Positions 26,838 through 35,389 of a stretch of DNA of 64,000 bases are shown in pieces. Each line of letters opens with the position of its first letter. The stretch's first letter is position 1. The DNA is from Mycobacterium paraterrae (lineage in GTDB: Bacteria; Actinomycetota; Actinomycetes; Mycobacteriales; Mycobacteriaceae). Location of the stretch: assembly GCF_022430545.2 (NCBI RefSeq), contig NZ_CP092488.2, forward strand, positions 930,001 through 994,000. Direction: 5' to 3'. Under the pieces are notes generated by a model, which was not told the DNA's origin, made no database searches, and was given only the letters and a program-made list of their open reading frames with translations. A program made the position numbers and the translations under genes.

Positions 26838-27218
26838 ATGAAGAAAGCAATCGCCGGATCACTGCTCGCGGGCAGCCTGGCTGTCGCCGGCGCGGGGCTG
26901 GTTACTGGGGTCGCCCAAGCCGATCCCTTCGCCGCGCAGCCGCATTCCTGGTGTCCCGGGCAGGCACTGCCGTTCAGCAACATTCAGTGGAATATGGGCG
27001 TGTGCCACACCTGGTACGAGGTGCCGTTCGGTAAGGGCAACGTCCGGATCGTCGACCTTCATGGAAATCCGTTGGACAGTTTCATCTCGGCCGACATCCC
27101 GGCGCCGATGCTGACGCCGCCGCCACCCCCGCCGCCCAAGCCGCCACACCCCTTCTGCACGCCTCGCGGAGCGTTGATCATCATCCCGCCTATCTGCGAC
27201 GAGATCGGCGTGTACTGA
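26838..27218 (+). CDS. Small secreted Pro-rich protein
   Basis: 126 residues from ATG 26838, with AAAGGA upstream. A clear signal peptide (MKKAIAGSLLAGS..., cleavage probably after AQA near residue 28) is followed by a short mature domain with two Cys (HSWCPGQ, GVCHTW). Then comes a Pro-run of about seven and two further Cys (PFCTPRG, PPICDE). Function unknown; such small exported proteins are frequent in mycobacteria. It is convergent with the DUF1330 gene, 19 bp apart. Confidence 0.82.
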   Translation: MKKAIAGSLLAGSLAVAGAGLVTGVAQADPFAAQPHSWCPGQALPFSNIQWNMGVCHTWYEVPFGKGNVRIVDLHGNPLDSFISADIPAPMLTPPPPPPPKPPHPFCTPRGALIIIPPICDEIGVY

Positions 27219-27237
27219 CGCACGTAACGGTTGCAGC

Positions 27238-27525
27238 TCAGGCGAATCCGGAGATGATGACGGCGTTGCAGTCGGCCGCGGCCTGGCGCAGCTTCGCCGC
27301 GGCCTGGTAGGCGTCCGACTCGTACCACGCCTGAGCCGCCTCCACCGAGTCGAACTCCAGCACCACGGTCTGGTCGCCATGCCAGGTGCCTTCCAAGGTC
27401 GTCGGCTTGGTGTCGACGGCCAGGACGTTGACCCCGCCCATCGCCCCACCGGCCGCCTTGGCGTAGGCCTTCATGCCTTCCGGGTTTTTGACGGCCTCGG
27501 TGAGAATGACGTATCCCTTTGGCAC
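27238..27525 (-). CDS. DUF1330 domain protein
   Basis: 95 residues, a single DUF1330 (dimeric ferredoxin-like fold) domain: GYVILTEAVKNPEGMKAYAKAA, TLEGTWHGDQTVVLEFDSVEAAQAWYES and AKLRQAAADCNAVIISGF. The family has no agreed enzymatic role. It lies 12 bp after the ferredoxin gene in a P450-ferredoxin-DUF1330 unit, so a supporting role in that oxidation is possible. Confidence 0.88.
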   Translation of the reverse strand: MPKGYVILTEAVKNPEGMKAYAKAAGGAMGGVNVLAVDTKPTTLEGTWHGDQTVVLEFDSVEAAQAWYESDAYQAAAKLRQAAADCNAVIISGFA

Positions 27526-27537
27526 AGCTGGGTTCTC

Positions 27538-27726
27538 CTATTTCTCGCTGATGGCTTGTTCGGGGCAGCATTGGATGGCTTCGTGGGTGGCCGATTCCAA
27601 GTCCGCGGGTACTTCCGAATCGACGGCGACCGCGTAGCCGTCGTCGGTGAGACTGAATACCTCCGGACACAGCGTGAGGCACATCCCGTGGCCGCGACAG
27701 CGCTGGTCGTCTACCCATACCTTCAT
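27538..27726 (-). CDS. Ferredoxin (P450-associated)
   Basis: 62 residues. C10-x5-C16 with His13 between, and CCP near residue 54; an extra Cys20 lies just after the first pair. The start overlaps the P450 stop (ATGA). Expected to bind [3Fe-4S] and donate electrons to the P450 at 27723-29006. Confidence 0.91.
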   Translation of the reverse strand: MKVWVDDQRCRGHGMCLTLCPEVFSLTDDGYAVAVDSEVPADLESATHEAIQCCPEQAISEK

Positions 27727-29006
27727 GCGGGCGTGAACTCCAGGTGGAGTTCGGTCAGCCCGCGCAGGATGTAGGTCGGAACATATTGGTAGCGACGGTC
27801 ATTGACCGGCCCATGGTGTTCTTCGCTGATCCGGATGTCGGATGTCCGATCGAGCAGCCGCTCCAGCGCCACCCGCGTCTCCGCGCGCGCCAGGGGTGCC
27901 CCGGGGCAGCTGTGGATTCCGCGGCCGAACGAAATATGTTGCCGCGCATTCTTTCTGGCCGGGTCGAACGTGGCGGGGTCGTCGAACCGGCGTGGGTCGC
28001 GGTTGGCGGCGGCCTGCACGATCATCACCGTGGTTCCGGCGGGCAGGTCGACTCCGCCGACGGTCACCGGCCGCCGGTTCATCCTGAAGTCGCCCTTGAC
28101 CGGGCTCTCGTGGCGCAGCGACTCCTCGATGAAATTCGGCAACAGACTGCGGTCCTTGCGCAGCTGCGCCTGGATGTCCGGGCGCTCGCCAAGCGTCTGC
28201 AATGACGCGCCCAGCAGACGTACGGTCGTTTCCTGTCCGGCCGAAAACACGTTGGCTGCAACGCGAGCCACGTCTCCGACGTCGGGCGTCGAGCCATCCG
28301 GGTAGGTCGCGGTGGCCAGTCCGGTGAGCACGTCCTCACGGGGTTTGGCGCGGCGGTCCGTGACGTAGTCGGAGAACAGGCCGTAAAGGAATTCGAGCGG
28401 GCTGTGAGCCAGTGACTCCTTACCGGTGCCGCCGACGCCACCGCCAGAGTGATCGCGGATGCCGTTGACGAACTTGTCCCGATCCTCCATCGGCACACCC
28501 AGCAAGTCGGCGATCACGAGCAGAGTGAACGGGCTGGCGAAGCCCTTGATGAACTCGCCGCGGCCGGGCGCCAGGAAGCCGTCGAGAGCCTGGTCCGCCA
28601 GCACCCACATGGCGTCCTCGTTCTCCTTGAGGCGCTTGGGTGTGATCAGCCGCATCAGCAGCGAACGGTGATTGGTATGGGTCGGCGGATCGAGAGTCGG
28701 CAACTGGTCGCTGAACGGCAACTCGTCCCGATGCTGTTCGATCAGCTCGGTGATGTCGCTGTCACCCTTGCCGTCGAGGCTCACCGGAAACCCGGGAAAC
28801 GGTCCGGTCACCGAGTTGCACGAGGACCACGTGTCGGGGTCGTTGAGGACGGCGCAGGCTTCTTCCCAGCCGGTCACCATCGTGACGTCGTGGTGCTTTT
28901 CCTTCGTCACCGGGCACTGCTGCCGAAGCGCCTCGTAGTAGGGGTAGGGATCCGCAATCAGATCGCTGCCGCGGAAGAAATCCTTTTCGGTGAAGTCATT
29001 CACCAT
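27723..29006 (-). CDS. Cytochrome P450
   Basis: 427 residues from ATG 29006 (MVNDFTEKDFF). The frame is open 14 codons further, but that stretch would encode the operator region, so I reject it. The I-helix is VFSAGQETTVRLLG, the ExxR motif is EESLRHESP, and the heme loop is ISFGRGIHSCPGAPLAR with Cys367. The Pro after the ligand Cys is seen in some bacterial P450 groups. It is first gene of a unit with ferredoxin and DUF1330. Substrate unknown. Confidence 0.93.
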   Translation of the reverse strand: MVNDFTEKDFFRGSDLIADPYPYYEALRQQCPVTKEKHHDVTMVTGWEEACAVLNDPDTWSSCNSVTGPFPGFPVSLDGKGDSDITELIEQHRDELPFSDQLPTLDPPTHTNHRSLLMRLITPKRLKENEDAMWVLADQALDGFLAPGRGEFIKGFASPFTLLVIADLLGVPMEDRDKFVNGIRDHSGGGVGGTGKESLAHSPLEFLYGLFSDYVTDRRAKPREDVLTGLATATYPDGSTPDVGDVARVAANVFSAGQETTVRLLGASLQTLGERPDIQAQLRKDRSLLPNFIEESLRHESPVKGDFRMNRRPVTVGGVDLPAGTTVMIVQAAANRDPRRFDDPATFDPARKNARQHISFGRGIHSCPGAPLARAETRVALERLLDRTSDIRISEEHHGPVNDRRYQYVPTYILRGLTELHLEFTPA

Positions 29007-29031
29007 GTCGCACCGTTCCAATCTCGCCAGT

Positions 29032-29046
29032 GAGAATGCGCCTCTC
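29032..29046. promoter_or_regulatory. Palindromic operator copy 5 (two mismatches)
   Basis: GAGAATGCGCCTCTC, a 10/12 match, within TGAGAAT...CTCTCA. It ends 25 bp upstream of the P450 start at 29006, the same placement as the better copies. Confidence 0.48.
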
Positions 29047-29107
29047 ATAGATGGATATTAGGTTTCCATAGCGCATGCCGCGACGTCAACGCGGGTCCGG
29101 GCGCGGC

Positions 29108-29614
29108 TCAGCCCGCCGGGATGAGATCGGCCTGCGCCGATGGGCTCGACACCACCCGGCTACGAAATAGTTCGATGCTGCCAACGTCGGTGCCCGATAG
29201 CCCGGCTGCCGCGAGCGCCTGCCCCTTGAACGCTTGAGCTGCCGCGCTGAGCCGGTGCTCGACCAGGTCGATGTGCGAGTCCAGCTCGACCGGCCACGTC
29301 CGTCCCCACAGCGTGACCTCGGTGGCGCCCTGGTCGAGCGCCTGCAGCACGCCCTGCCTCACCCGCGGATCGCAGTCGAACAGGTCGGCCGCCGCGGCCA
29401 GGGTCTGCGGGGGTGGCCGGTGACCGGCGCTCGCGAGCGCGTACTCGAGATCGAGGGTTTGCACGCCGAGGATCTGCAGGGGCCGGTCGTCGGGATAATC
29501 GGCGACCAGCACGGTCACGTCCCAACCGGCCATCGCCCTGTCGAACAGCCAGCCACCGGCGAATCTCACGACGTCGGCGACGTCACCCGCGACGACGTCG
29601 AGCCGGTATCTCAC
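29108..29614 (-). CDS. Uncharacterised protein coupled to TetR gene
   Basis: 168 residues from GTG 29614, overlapping the TetR stop (GTGA). The longer open frame lies inside the TetR gene and is rejected. It is soluble, with no signal peptide. The text (GGWLFDRAMAGWDVTVLVAD, PLQILGVQTLDLEYALAS, TLWGRTWPVELDSHIDLVEHRLS) looks like a real globular protein. I do not recognise the family. Coupling to the regulator suggests a linked role, perhaps ligand sensing or modification. Confidence 0.7.
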   Translation of the reverse strand: MRYRLDVVAGDVADVVRFAGGWLFDRAMAGWDVTVLVADYPDDRPLQILGVQTLDLEYALASAGHRPPPQTLAAAADLFDCDPRVRQGVLQALDQGATEVTLWGRTWPVELDSHIDLVEHRLSAAAQAFKGQALAAAGLSGTDVGSIELFRSRVVSSPSAQADLIPAG

Positions 29615-30216
29615 TCCGGGGTCGGCGGCGCCAGGTCCCGCGCCAACGACTCCGAGTACTCCTTGAAGACCTCGGTCAGCGGTATCGACGGATTGATCAG
29701 CCATGTCGTCTCCATTCCGGTGATGAAGGCAAGGATTTGCGTTGCCTTGACGGTCACATCGATGTCCATGCGGAACTGGCCGGCTCGCTGACCTCGCCGG
29801 ATGAGTTCGGTGATGATGTCGGTCGCGCTTTGGTAGCGCGCGACCAGGCGGTCGTGCAGCGGCGCGTCAGGGTCGACGTTCTCGGCCAGCAGCACGCTGT
29901 AGGTGCCGACCAGCTGGGGCGATCGGTAGAACCGGTCGGCCACCGCGGCGAGCTCCGAAATGAGGTCGCCGGCCCGGTCGGCATGTGAGTCGTCGTCGGC
30001 ATCGCGGATGTCGAGGACGGCGTGCAACAGCTGCTCTTTTGATTCGAAGTGATGCAGCAGGCCCGCCGGGCTGACCCCGGCCTCGCCGGCGATTTGGGCC
30101 AGCGTCGTGTTGCGCCACCCGTTGCGGGTCAGCAACCGCTGCGCCACGGCCAGGATGCGCTGTTTGCGATCCTCGCCTTTGGCCCGCAGCGAGTCATACG
30201 GCCGTGTCTCGGGCAC
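29611..30216 (-). CDS. TetR-family transcriptional regulator
   Basis: 201 residues from GTG 30216, chosen for AAGGAG four bases upstream; the open frame further up would translate the operator-like repeat. The DNA-binding domain is at about 15-60, with the helix-turn-helix TTLAQIAGEAGVSPAGLLHH and FESKEQLL. The C-terminal ligand domain includes ILAFITGMETTWLINPSIPL. A large inverted repeat (30230-30267) lies just upstream, so autorepression is likely. It is close to the beta-oxidation operon 30309-37929, a possible target. Confidence 0.9.
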   Translation of the reverse strand: MPETRPYDSLRAKGEDRKQRILAVAQRLLTRNGWRNTTLAQIAGEAGVSPAGLLHHFESKEQLLHAVLDIRDADDDSHADRAGDLISELAAVADRFYRSPQLVGTYSVLLAENVDPDAPLHDRLVARYQSATDIITELIRRGQRAGQFRMDIDVTVKATQILAFITGMETTWLINPSIPLTEVFKEYSESLARDLAPPTPE

Positions 30217-30229
30217 CGGACTCCTTCGT

Positions 30230-30267
30230 CCCAACCAACCAACTGAACACACAGTAGGTTGGTTGGG
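30230..30267. promoter_or_regulatory. Inverted repeat upstream of tetR (candidate TetR operator)
   Basis: Perfect 11-bp arms, CCCAACCAACC (30230-30240) and GGTTGGTTGGG (30257-30267), spaced by 16 bases. It stands just before the ribosome-binding site of the TetR gene starting at 30216. The CCAA repetition lets several registers pair. Confidence 0.6.
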
Positions 30268-30308
30268 CCGGGTGTGACAAGGGTCTCAGTCGATGTAATT
30301 TCGGCGGG

Positions 30309-31457
30309 CTAGAGGCCGAGCGACTTCGCGATGATGACTTTCATGACTTCGCTGGTGCCGGCGTAGATCCGCGCCACCCGTGCATCGGTGTACAGGCGCG
30401 CGATCGGATACTCCATCATGTAGCCGTAGCCGCCGAACAGCTGCAGGCAGCGATCCACCACCCGGGCCTGCATCTCGGTACAGAACAATTTCACCCGCGC
30501 CGCGTCGGCGGCCGACAGCTCGCCCTCGACGTGCAGTGCGACGGCCCTGTCCAGCATCGCCTGGCCGGCCTCGACTTCGGTTGAGCAGGCGGCCATTTCG
30601 AACTTGGTGTTCTGGAACGACGCGACCGGCTGACCAAAAGCTTTGCGGTCCTTGGTGTAAGCGATCGCCGCGGCGATCGCGGAGCGGGCCTGTGCCACCG
30701 ACCCGACCGCGACCGTCAGGCGTTCCTGCGGAAGGTTGTGGCCGAGGTAGCCGAACGCCTCGCCTTCCTCGCCGAGCACGTTTTCAGCCGGGACGCGGAC
30801 GTCGACGAACGACAACTCGGCGGTGTCCTGGACTTTGCAGCCCATCTTCTCCAGCTCGCGGCCGCGAGTGAAGCCTTCCATGCCGTCTTCGACGACCAGC
30901 AGCGTCAGGCCCTTGCGGCGGTTGTCGGGATCGGTGAAGGTGCGGGCCACCACGATGACGAGGTCGGCCTGCATGCCGCCGGTGATAAATGTCTTGGCGC
31001 CGTTGACGATCCAGTGGTCACCGTCACGCACGGCCGTCGTGCGCATACCAGCCAGATCCGAGCCCGTGCCCGGTTCGGTCATCGCGACGGCGGTCAGCAG
31101 CGTGCCGTCGGCAAGGCCGGGGAACCAGCGCTTGCGCTGCTCTTCGTTCGCGTAGTGCAGGAAGTACGGCAGGATCACTTCGAGTTGGGTGCGGACCGTG
31201 GACAGCGTCACCAGCGCCTTGGCCGCCTCCTCCTGCAGCACGACGTTGTAGCGGTAGTCGGGCATGCCCCCGCCGCCGTACTCCTCAGGGATGGCCATGC
31301 CGAGCATCCCGAGGGCGCCCATCTTCTCGAAGACGTCGCGCGGCATGCGGCCGCCCTTCTCCCATTCCGGGTAGGCGGGCACGACCTCCTTCTCGATGAA
31401 ATCGCGTGCGAGTTCGCGAAACGCCTCGTGGTCTTCGGTGAACAGGTCCCTACGCAC
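30309..31457 (-). CDS. Acyl-CoA dehydrogenase
   Basis: 382 residues, a complete ACAD of ordinary short-chain type. Motifs are IPEEYGGGGMPDY, MTEPGTGSDLAGMRTTA, VNGAKTFITGGMQADL and catalytic Glu370 in IYAGTSEVMKVIIAKSLGL. It introduces a double bond into an acyl-CoA and passes electrons to ETF. Last gene of a seven-gene operon with thiolase, enoyl-CoA hydratase, CoA-transferase, SDR, a second ACAD and an amidohydrolase. Confidence 0.94.
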   Translation of the reverse strand: MRRDLFTEDHEAFRELARDFIEKEVVPAYPEWEKGGRMPRDVFEKMGALGMLGMAIPEEYGGGGMPDYRYNVVLQEEAAKALVTLSTVRTQLEVILPYFLHYANEEQRKRWFPGLADGTLLTAVAMTEPGTGSDLAGMRTTAVRDGDHWIVNGAKTFITGGMQADLVIVVARTFTDPDNRRKGLTLLVVEDGMEGFTRGRELEKMGCKVQDTAELSFVDVRVPAENVLGEEGEAFGYLGHNLPQERLTVAVGSVAQARSAIAAAIAYTKDRKAFGQPVASFQNTKFEMAACSTEVEAGQAMLDRAVALHVEGELSAADAARVKLFCTEMQARVVDRCLQLFGGYGYMMEYPIARLYTDARVARIYAGTSEVMKVIIAKSLGL

Positions 31458-31469
31458 GACGTCCCCTTG

Positions 31470-32615
31470 TCAGGCGACGAGTTCGACAATGGTGGCATTG
31501 GCGGTGCCGCCGCCTTCGCACATGGTCTGCAACCCGTAACGAATGTTGTTGTCGCGCATATGATGCGCCATTCGAGTCATCAGCACCGCACCCGATGCGC
31601 CCAACGGATGGCCTAAGGCGATGGCGCCACCGAGGGGGTTCAGCCGCTCCGGATCGGCGCCGGTTTCCGCCAGCCAGGCCAACGGAACCGGGGCGAAAGC
31701 TTCGTTGACCTCGAACACGCCGATGTCGTCGATCGACACGCCGGCCTTGGCCAGGACTTTTTCGGTCGCTGGGATCGGACCGGTCAGCATCAGCACCGGG
31801 TCGGCGCCGGTCACCGCGCCGGCGTTGTATCGGACCAGCGGCGTCAGGCCGAGCTCCACCGCGATGTCCGACGTCGTCACCAGCAAAGCGGCTGCGCCAT
31901 CGGATATCTGTGATGAGTTGCCCGCATGGATCACACCCGCCTCGTCAAAAGCCGGCTTGAGACCGGCCAGCTTCTCCACCGACGTGCCGCGCCGAATACC
32001 TTCGTCGGCGGTGACGGCGGTGTCGTCGACAAAGACCGGGGCGATCTGACTGGTGAAGGCGCCGTTGTCCTGCGCGGCCGCGGCGCGTTCGTGGGACAGC
32101 GCGGAATACTCGTCGAGCTGGGCGCGGGAAAAGCCCCATTTCTTGGCGATCATCTCCGCCGAGATGCCTTGGTTGAACGAGAAATCATCGTATCGTGCAA
32201 GGACTTTGGGACCGTATGGTTGGCCAATGGCCCGGGCCGACCCGAGCGGCACCCGGCTCATCACCTCGACACCGCCGGCCACCACCACGTCCTGCTGGCC
32301 GGACATCACCGCCTGCGCCGCGAAGTCGAGCGCCTGCTGGCTGGAGCCGCACGCGCGGTTGATCGTCGTGCCCGGAATGTGTTCGGGCCAGCCGGCGGCC
32401 AGCACCGCGTACCGCCCGATGTTGCTGGACTGGTCGCCGACCTGCGACACACAGCCCCAGACCACGTCGTCGATGACGTTCGGGTCGATACCGGTGCGTT
32501 CGACGAGTTCGTTGAGGACCACTGCCGACAGGTCCGCGGCGTGCATCGCCGACAGCCCACCATTGCGCTTGCCGACGGGTGTCCGAACCGCCTCGACGAT
32601 GACCGTTTCACGCAT
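31470..32615 (-). CDS. Thiolase family acyltransferase (acetyl-CoA acetyltransferase-like)
   Basis: 381 residues from ATG 32615; the frame upstream lies within the neighbouring hydratase gene and is rejected. Catalytic residues of true thiolases are all present: Cys89 in INRACGSSQQAL, His in IALGHPLGASGAVL, and the second Cys in QTMCEGGGTANA. It performs the last beta-oxidation step, cleaving a 3-ketoacyl-CoA. The start overlaps the hydratase stop by 8 bp. It contrasts with the Cys-less DUF35-thiolase at 21052. Confidence 0.94.
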   Translation of the reverse strand: MRETVIVEAVRTPVGKRNGGLSAMHAADLSAVVLNELVERTGIDPNVIDDVVWGCVSQVGDQSSNIGRYAVLAAGWPEHIPGTTINRACGSSQQALDFAAQAVMSGQQDVVVAGGVEVMSRVPLGSARAIGQPYGPKVLARYDDFSFNQGISAEMIAKKWGFSRAQLDEYSALSHERAAAAQDNGAFTSQIAPVFVDDTAVTADEGIRRGTSVEKLAGLKPAFDEAGVIHAGNSSQISDGAAALLVTTSDIAVELGLTPLVRYNAGAVTGADPVLMLTGPIPATEKVLAKAGVSIDDIGVFEVNEAFAPVPLAWLAETGADPERLNPLGGAIALGHPLGASGAVLMTRMAHHMRDNNIRYGLQTMCEGGGTANATIVELVA

Positions 32616-33423
32616 TGTTCTGCTCCGCTCTGTTAACCGCCCACTGCCCAGTGAACGACGGGTCGCGCTTCGCCGCGAAAGCGGCATACGCCTCCGCCGA
32701 ATCGACTGTGGCGAAATTACCGACCTGGGCACGGGCCTCGTTAGCCAGTGCGTCGCGCAAAGTCCTGTCCGACCCCTCGTTCAGCAGTGCCTTGCTGTGC
32801 GCCAACGCAATCGGCGGCCCCGAGGCCAGCCGGTCTGCGATCCCGTCGACGAAGAGGTCGATCTCCTCGGCCGGGACCGTCCAGGTCACCAGTCCCAGCG
32901 CTTGGGCTTCCGCAGCGTCGATGGTCTCGGCCAGCAACACCAGACGCTTGGCCTGTTGCAGGCCGACGATCTTCGGCAGCAGCCACGAACCGCCGAGATC
33001 GACCGATAGCCCGCGTTTGGAAAAGATTTGCGAGAAAGACGAATTGGGGCTGGCCACCACCAAGTCGCACCCGAGCGCTAAGTTCCAGCCCGCGCCGACC
33101 GCCACGCCGTTGACCTTCGCGATCGTGGGCTTGGACAATTCGTGCAATGCCAGGGCGACGTCGGTCAGGCGTTGCAGTTTATGGACGGGATGGCTGTCGT
33201 CCGGCGCCGAGATGTCAGCGCCAGAGCAGAATGCTCCCTGGGCCCCGGTGAGCACAACAACGCGCACGCCGACGTCCCGGTCGGCATCAATGAGAGCTTG
33301 CGCCAATGCGATCCACAGCTCCCGGTTGATCGCGTTCTTGCGATGCGGCCGGTTCAGGGTCAGCGTCCGGACCCCGTCGCGATCACTGCACAGCAGTGCC
33401 GAGTCTTCGGCGCCGCCGCTCAT
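32608..33423 (-). CDS. Enoyl-CoA hydratase/isomerase family protein
   Basis: 271 residues from ATG 33423 (overlaps the CoA-transferase stop as ATGA). Crotonase motifs are present: GAFCSGADIS and GVAVGAGWNLALGCDLVVAS for the oxyanion hole, then GLSVDLGGSWLLPKIVG. The usual second Glu is not there; Asp in GLSVD resembles the PaaG-like isomerase/hydratase arrangement. Hydration or isomerisation of the enoyl-CoA made by the ACADs is the expected job. Confidence 0.9.
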   Translation of the reverse strand: MSGGAEDSALLCSDRDGVRTLTLNRPHRKNAINRELWIALAQALIDADRDVGVRVVVLTGAQGAFCSGADISAPDDSHPVHKLQRLTDVALALHELSKPTIAKVNGVAVGAGWNLALGCDLVVASPNSSFSQIFSKRGLSVDLGGSWLLPKIVGLQQAKRLVLLAETIDAAEAQALGLVTWTVPAEEIDLFVDGIADRLASGPPIALAHSKALLNEGSDRTLRDALANEARAQVGNFATVDSAEAYAAFAAKRDPSFTGQWAVNRAEQNNA

Positions 33424-34631
33424 GAGTACGCCGGTCCGACGGCGCCTAGATCTCGCAGACCTTGAATGTCGTCGATGCCGAGCTCGGCGAGTACCGCATC
33501 GGTGTGCTGTCCCAGCCCGGGCACCGCACCCATCGGAGCCTGGTAACCAGCGATCACCGGTGGCGGTAACAACGCCTGGATCGGGCCGGCGGGCGTGTCG
33601 ACCCGACGCCAGCGGTCGCGCGCCTTCAACTGCGGGTGCTCCAGCACTTCGCTGGGTAGGTTGTAGCGAGAATTGCCGATGCCGGCATCGTCCGCGGTCT
33701 TTTGCACATGGTCCAGGTCGTGCTGTGCACACCAGGCGCCGATAGCCTCGTCGAGGAGACCGCGATGCGCGCAGCGACCGGAATTGTTGGCGAACCGCGG
33801 GTCATCGGCGAGATCCTCGCGTCCGATGATCTGGCGTGAAAGCCGTTGCCACTCGGCGTCGTTGGTGGTTCCCAGGACCACCGTCTGACCGTCCGAGGTG
33901 CGATACGCGCCGTAGGGCGCCACCGCCGGCGAACCCACACCCAACGGTTGCTGGTCGACACCGGAATGCTGGGTGTAGGTAAGCGGATAGCCCATGTACT
34001 CCATCATGGTGTCGAAGAGGCTGAGCCCGACCGTGTTTCCATGCGACGCCGGCGCCGACTGGGCGTCGCGCGAATACAGCAACGCCAGAATCGACAGCGC
34101 CGAGTACAGCCCTGTGCTGATGTCGGCCATCGCCGGGCCGGGCTTGGCCGGCATGCCCGGATAGCCGGTGATCGCGCACGTGCCCGATTCCGCTTGCACC
34201 AGAAGGTCGTACGCGCGCTTGTGCGACAGCGGTCCACCGGGTCCGTAGCCGTCGATCTCGACCGCGATGACATTCGGGTGGCGCTGTTCGAGATCGGCGG
34301 CCGATATTCCGAGCCGTGAGACCGCACCGGGCGCCAAATTGGACACCAGGACATCGGCACGGTCGAGCAGGCGGTGCAGGATGTCCAGCCCCGCCTCGGT
34401 TTTCAGGTCGAGGGTGACCGACTCCTTACCGCGGTTCGCCCACACGAAATGCGCGGCAAGGCCGTTGACGACCTCGTCGTAGTAACGGGCGAAATCGCCG
34501 CCTTTGGGATTCTCGATTTTGATGACTCGCGCACCGAAGTCGGCCAGCACCCTGGTACACATCGGCGCGGAGACCGCCTGCTCGAGGGCCACCACAGTGA
34601 TGCCCGTCAGCGGCCCCTGCTGCTCGGGCAT
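33420..34631 (-). CDS. CaiB/BaiF-family (type III) CoA-transferase
   Basis: 403 residues. ATG 34631 is chosen (overlapping the SDR stop, TGATG) over a GTG one codon upstream. Family features are GITVVALEQAVSAP and DFGARVIKIENPKGGDFAR, with catalytic Asp170 in GPAMADISTGLYSA. It probably activates an acid to its CoA thioester at the head of this beta-oxidation operon. It is the second of three CoA-transferase genes in the window. Confidence 0.91.
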   Translation of the reverse strand: MPEQQGPLTGITVVALEQAVSAPMCTRVLADFGARVIKIENPKGGDFARYYDEVVNGLAAHFVWANRGKESVTLDLKTEAGLDILHRLLDRADVLVSNLAPGAVSRLGISAADLEQRHPNVIAVEIDGYGPGGPLSHKRAYDLLVQAESGTCAITGYPGMPAKPGPAMADISTGLYSALSILALLYSRDAQSAPASHGNTVGLSLFDTMMEYMGYPLTYTQHSGVDQQPLGVGSPAVAPYGAYRTSDGQTVVLGTTNDAEWQRLSRQIIGREDLADDPRFANNSGRCAHRGLLDEAIGAWCAQHDLDHVQKTADDAGIGNSRYNLPSEVLEHPQLKARDRWRRVDTPAGPIQALLPPPVIAGYQAPMGAVPGLGQHTDAVLAELGIDDIQGLRDLGAVGPAYS

Positions 34632-35389
34632 CACATGACCATGCCGCCGTCGACCGGCAACACCTGACCGGTGATGTAAGACGCGGCGTCGGAGGCGAAG
34701 AAGACGAAGGCGCCGGCAACCTCTTCCGGTTCGGCCCAGCGCTTCAACGGGATGCGGTTCATCATGTTGGCCGCAAACTTCTCGTTGGTGCGGATGGTCT
34801 CGGTCATACGCGTCGCCGCAAGCGGCGCAAGCGCATTCACCATGATGTTGTTGCGTGCCTGTTCGCGCGCCAACGACTTGGTGAATCCGATGATGCTGGC
34901 CTTGGCAGCGGAGTAGTTGACCTGACCGAGCGTGCCGGTGATCCCGGCCGACGAGACGACGTTGATGATGCGCCCGGTGCCGTCGGTGGGCAGCGACTTC
35001 AGCGCGGCCTGGGCGCAGTGCACCGCGCCCATCAGGTGGATGTCGATTACCTTGTAAAAGCTTTCGTCGGTGAGGTCGGCGAACATCCCGGGTGCGGTCA
35101 CCCCGGCGTTGTTGATCAGGATGTTCAGCACGCCTCCGGACAGTGCGGCGGCCTGCGCCACCGCAGCCTCGGCAGCCGACCGGTCGCGCACGTCGAGCGC
35201 CACGCTCTCAGCGTTACCACCGGCCGTGCAAATGCGTTCGGCGACAGCCGAAGCGGCGTCGGCGTCGACGTCACTGACCAGGACAGCGGCCCCGGCCGCG
35301 GCCAGCGCTGCGGCGACGGCGGCACCAATGCCGGTGCCCGACCCGGTAACCAGCGCCGAGCGCCCGCTGAGGTCGAATAGCGACGACAT
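34631..35389 (-). CDS. Short-chain dehydrogenase/reductase (FabG-like)
   Basis: 252 residues. NAD(P) motif is VTGSGTGIGAAVA, then NNAGV; catalytic Ser is in NVVSSAG and the Tyr-Lys pair in YSAAKASIIGF. The C-terminus is YITGQVLPVDGGMVM. Within this operon it probably oxidises a 3-hydroxyacyl-CoA before thiolysis. It abuts the upstream ACAD gene (TGAATG) and overlaps the CoA-transferase. Confidence 0.92.
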   Translation of the reverse strand: MSSLFDLSGRSALVTGSGTGIGAAVAAALAAAGAAVLVSDVDADAASAVAERICTAGGNAESVALDVRDRSAAEAAVAQAAALSGGVLNILINNAGVTAPGMFADLTDESFYKVIDIHLMGAVHCAQAALKSLPTDGTGRIINVVSSAGITGTLGQVNYSAAKASIIGFTKSLAREQARNNIMVNALAPLAATRMTETIRTNEKFAANMMNRIPLKRWAEPEEVAGAFVFFASDAASYITGQVLPVDGGMVM

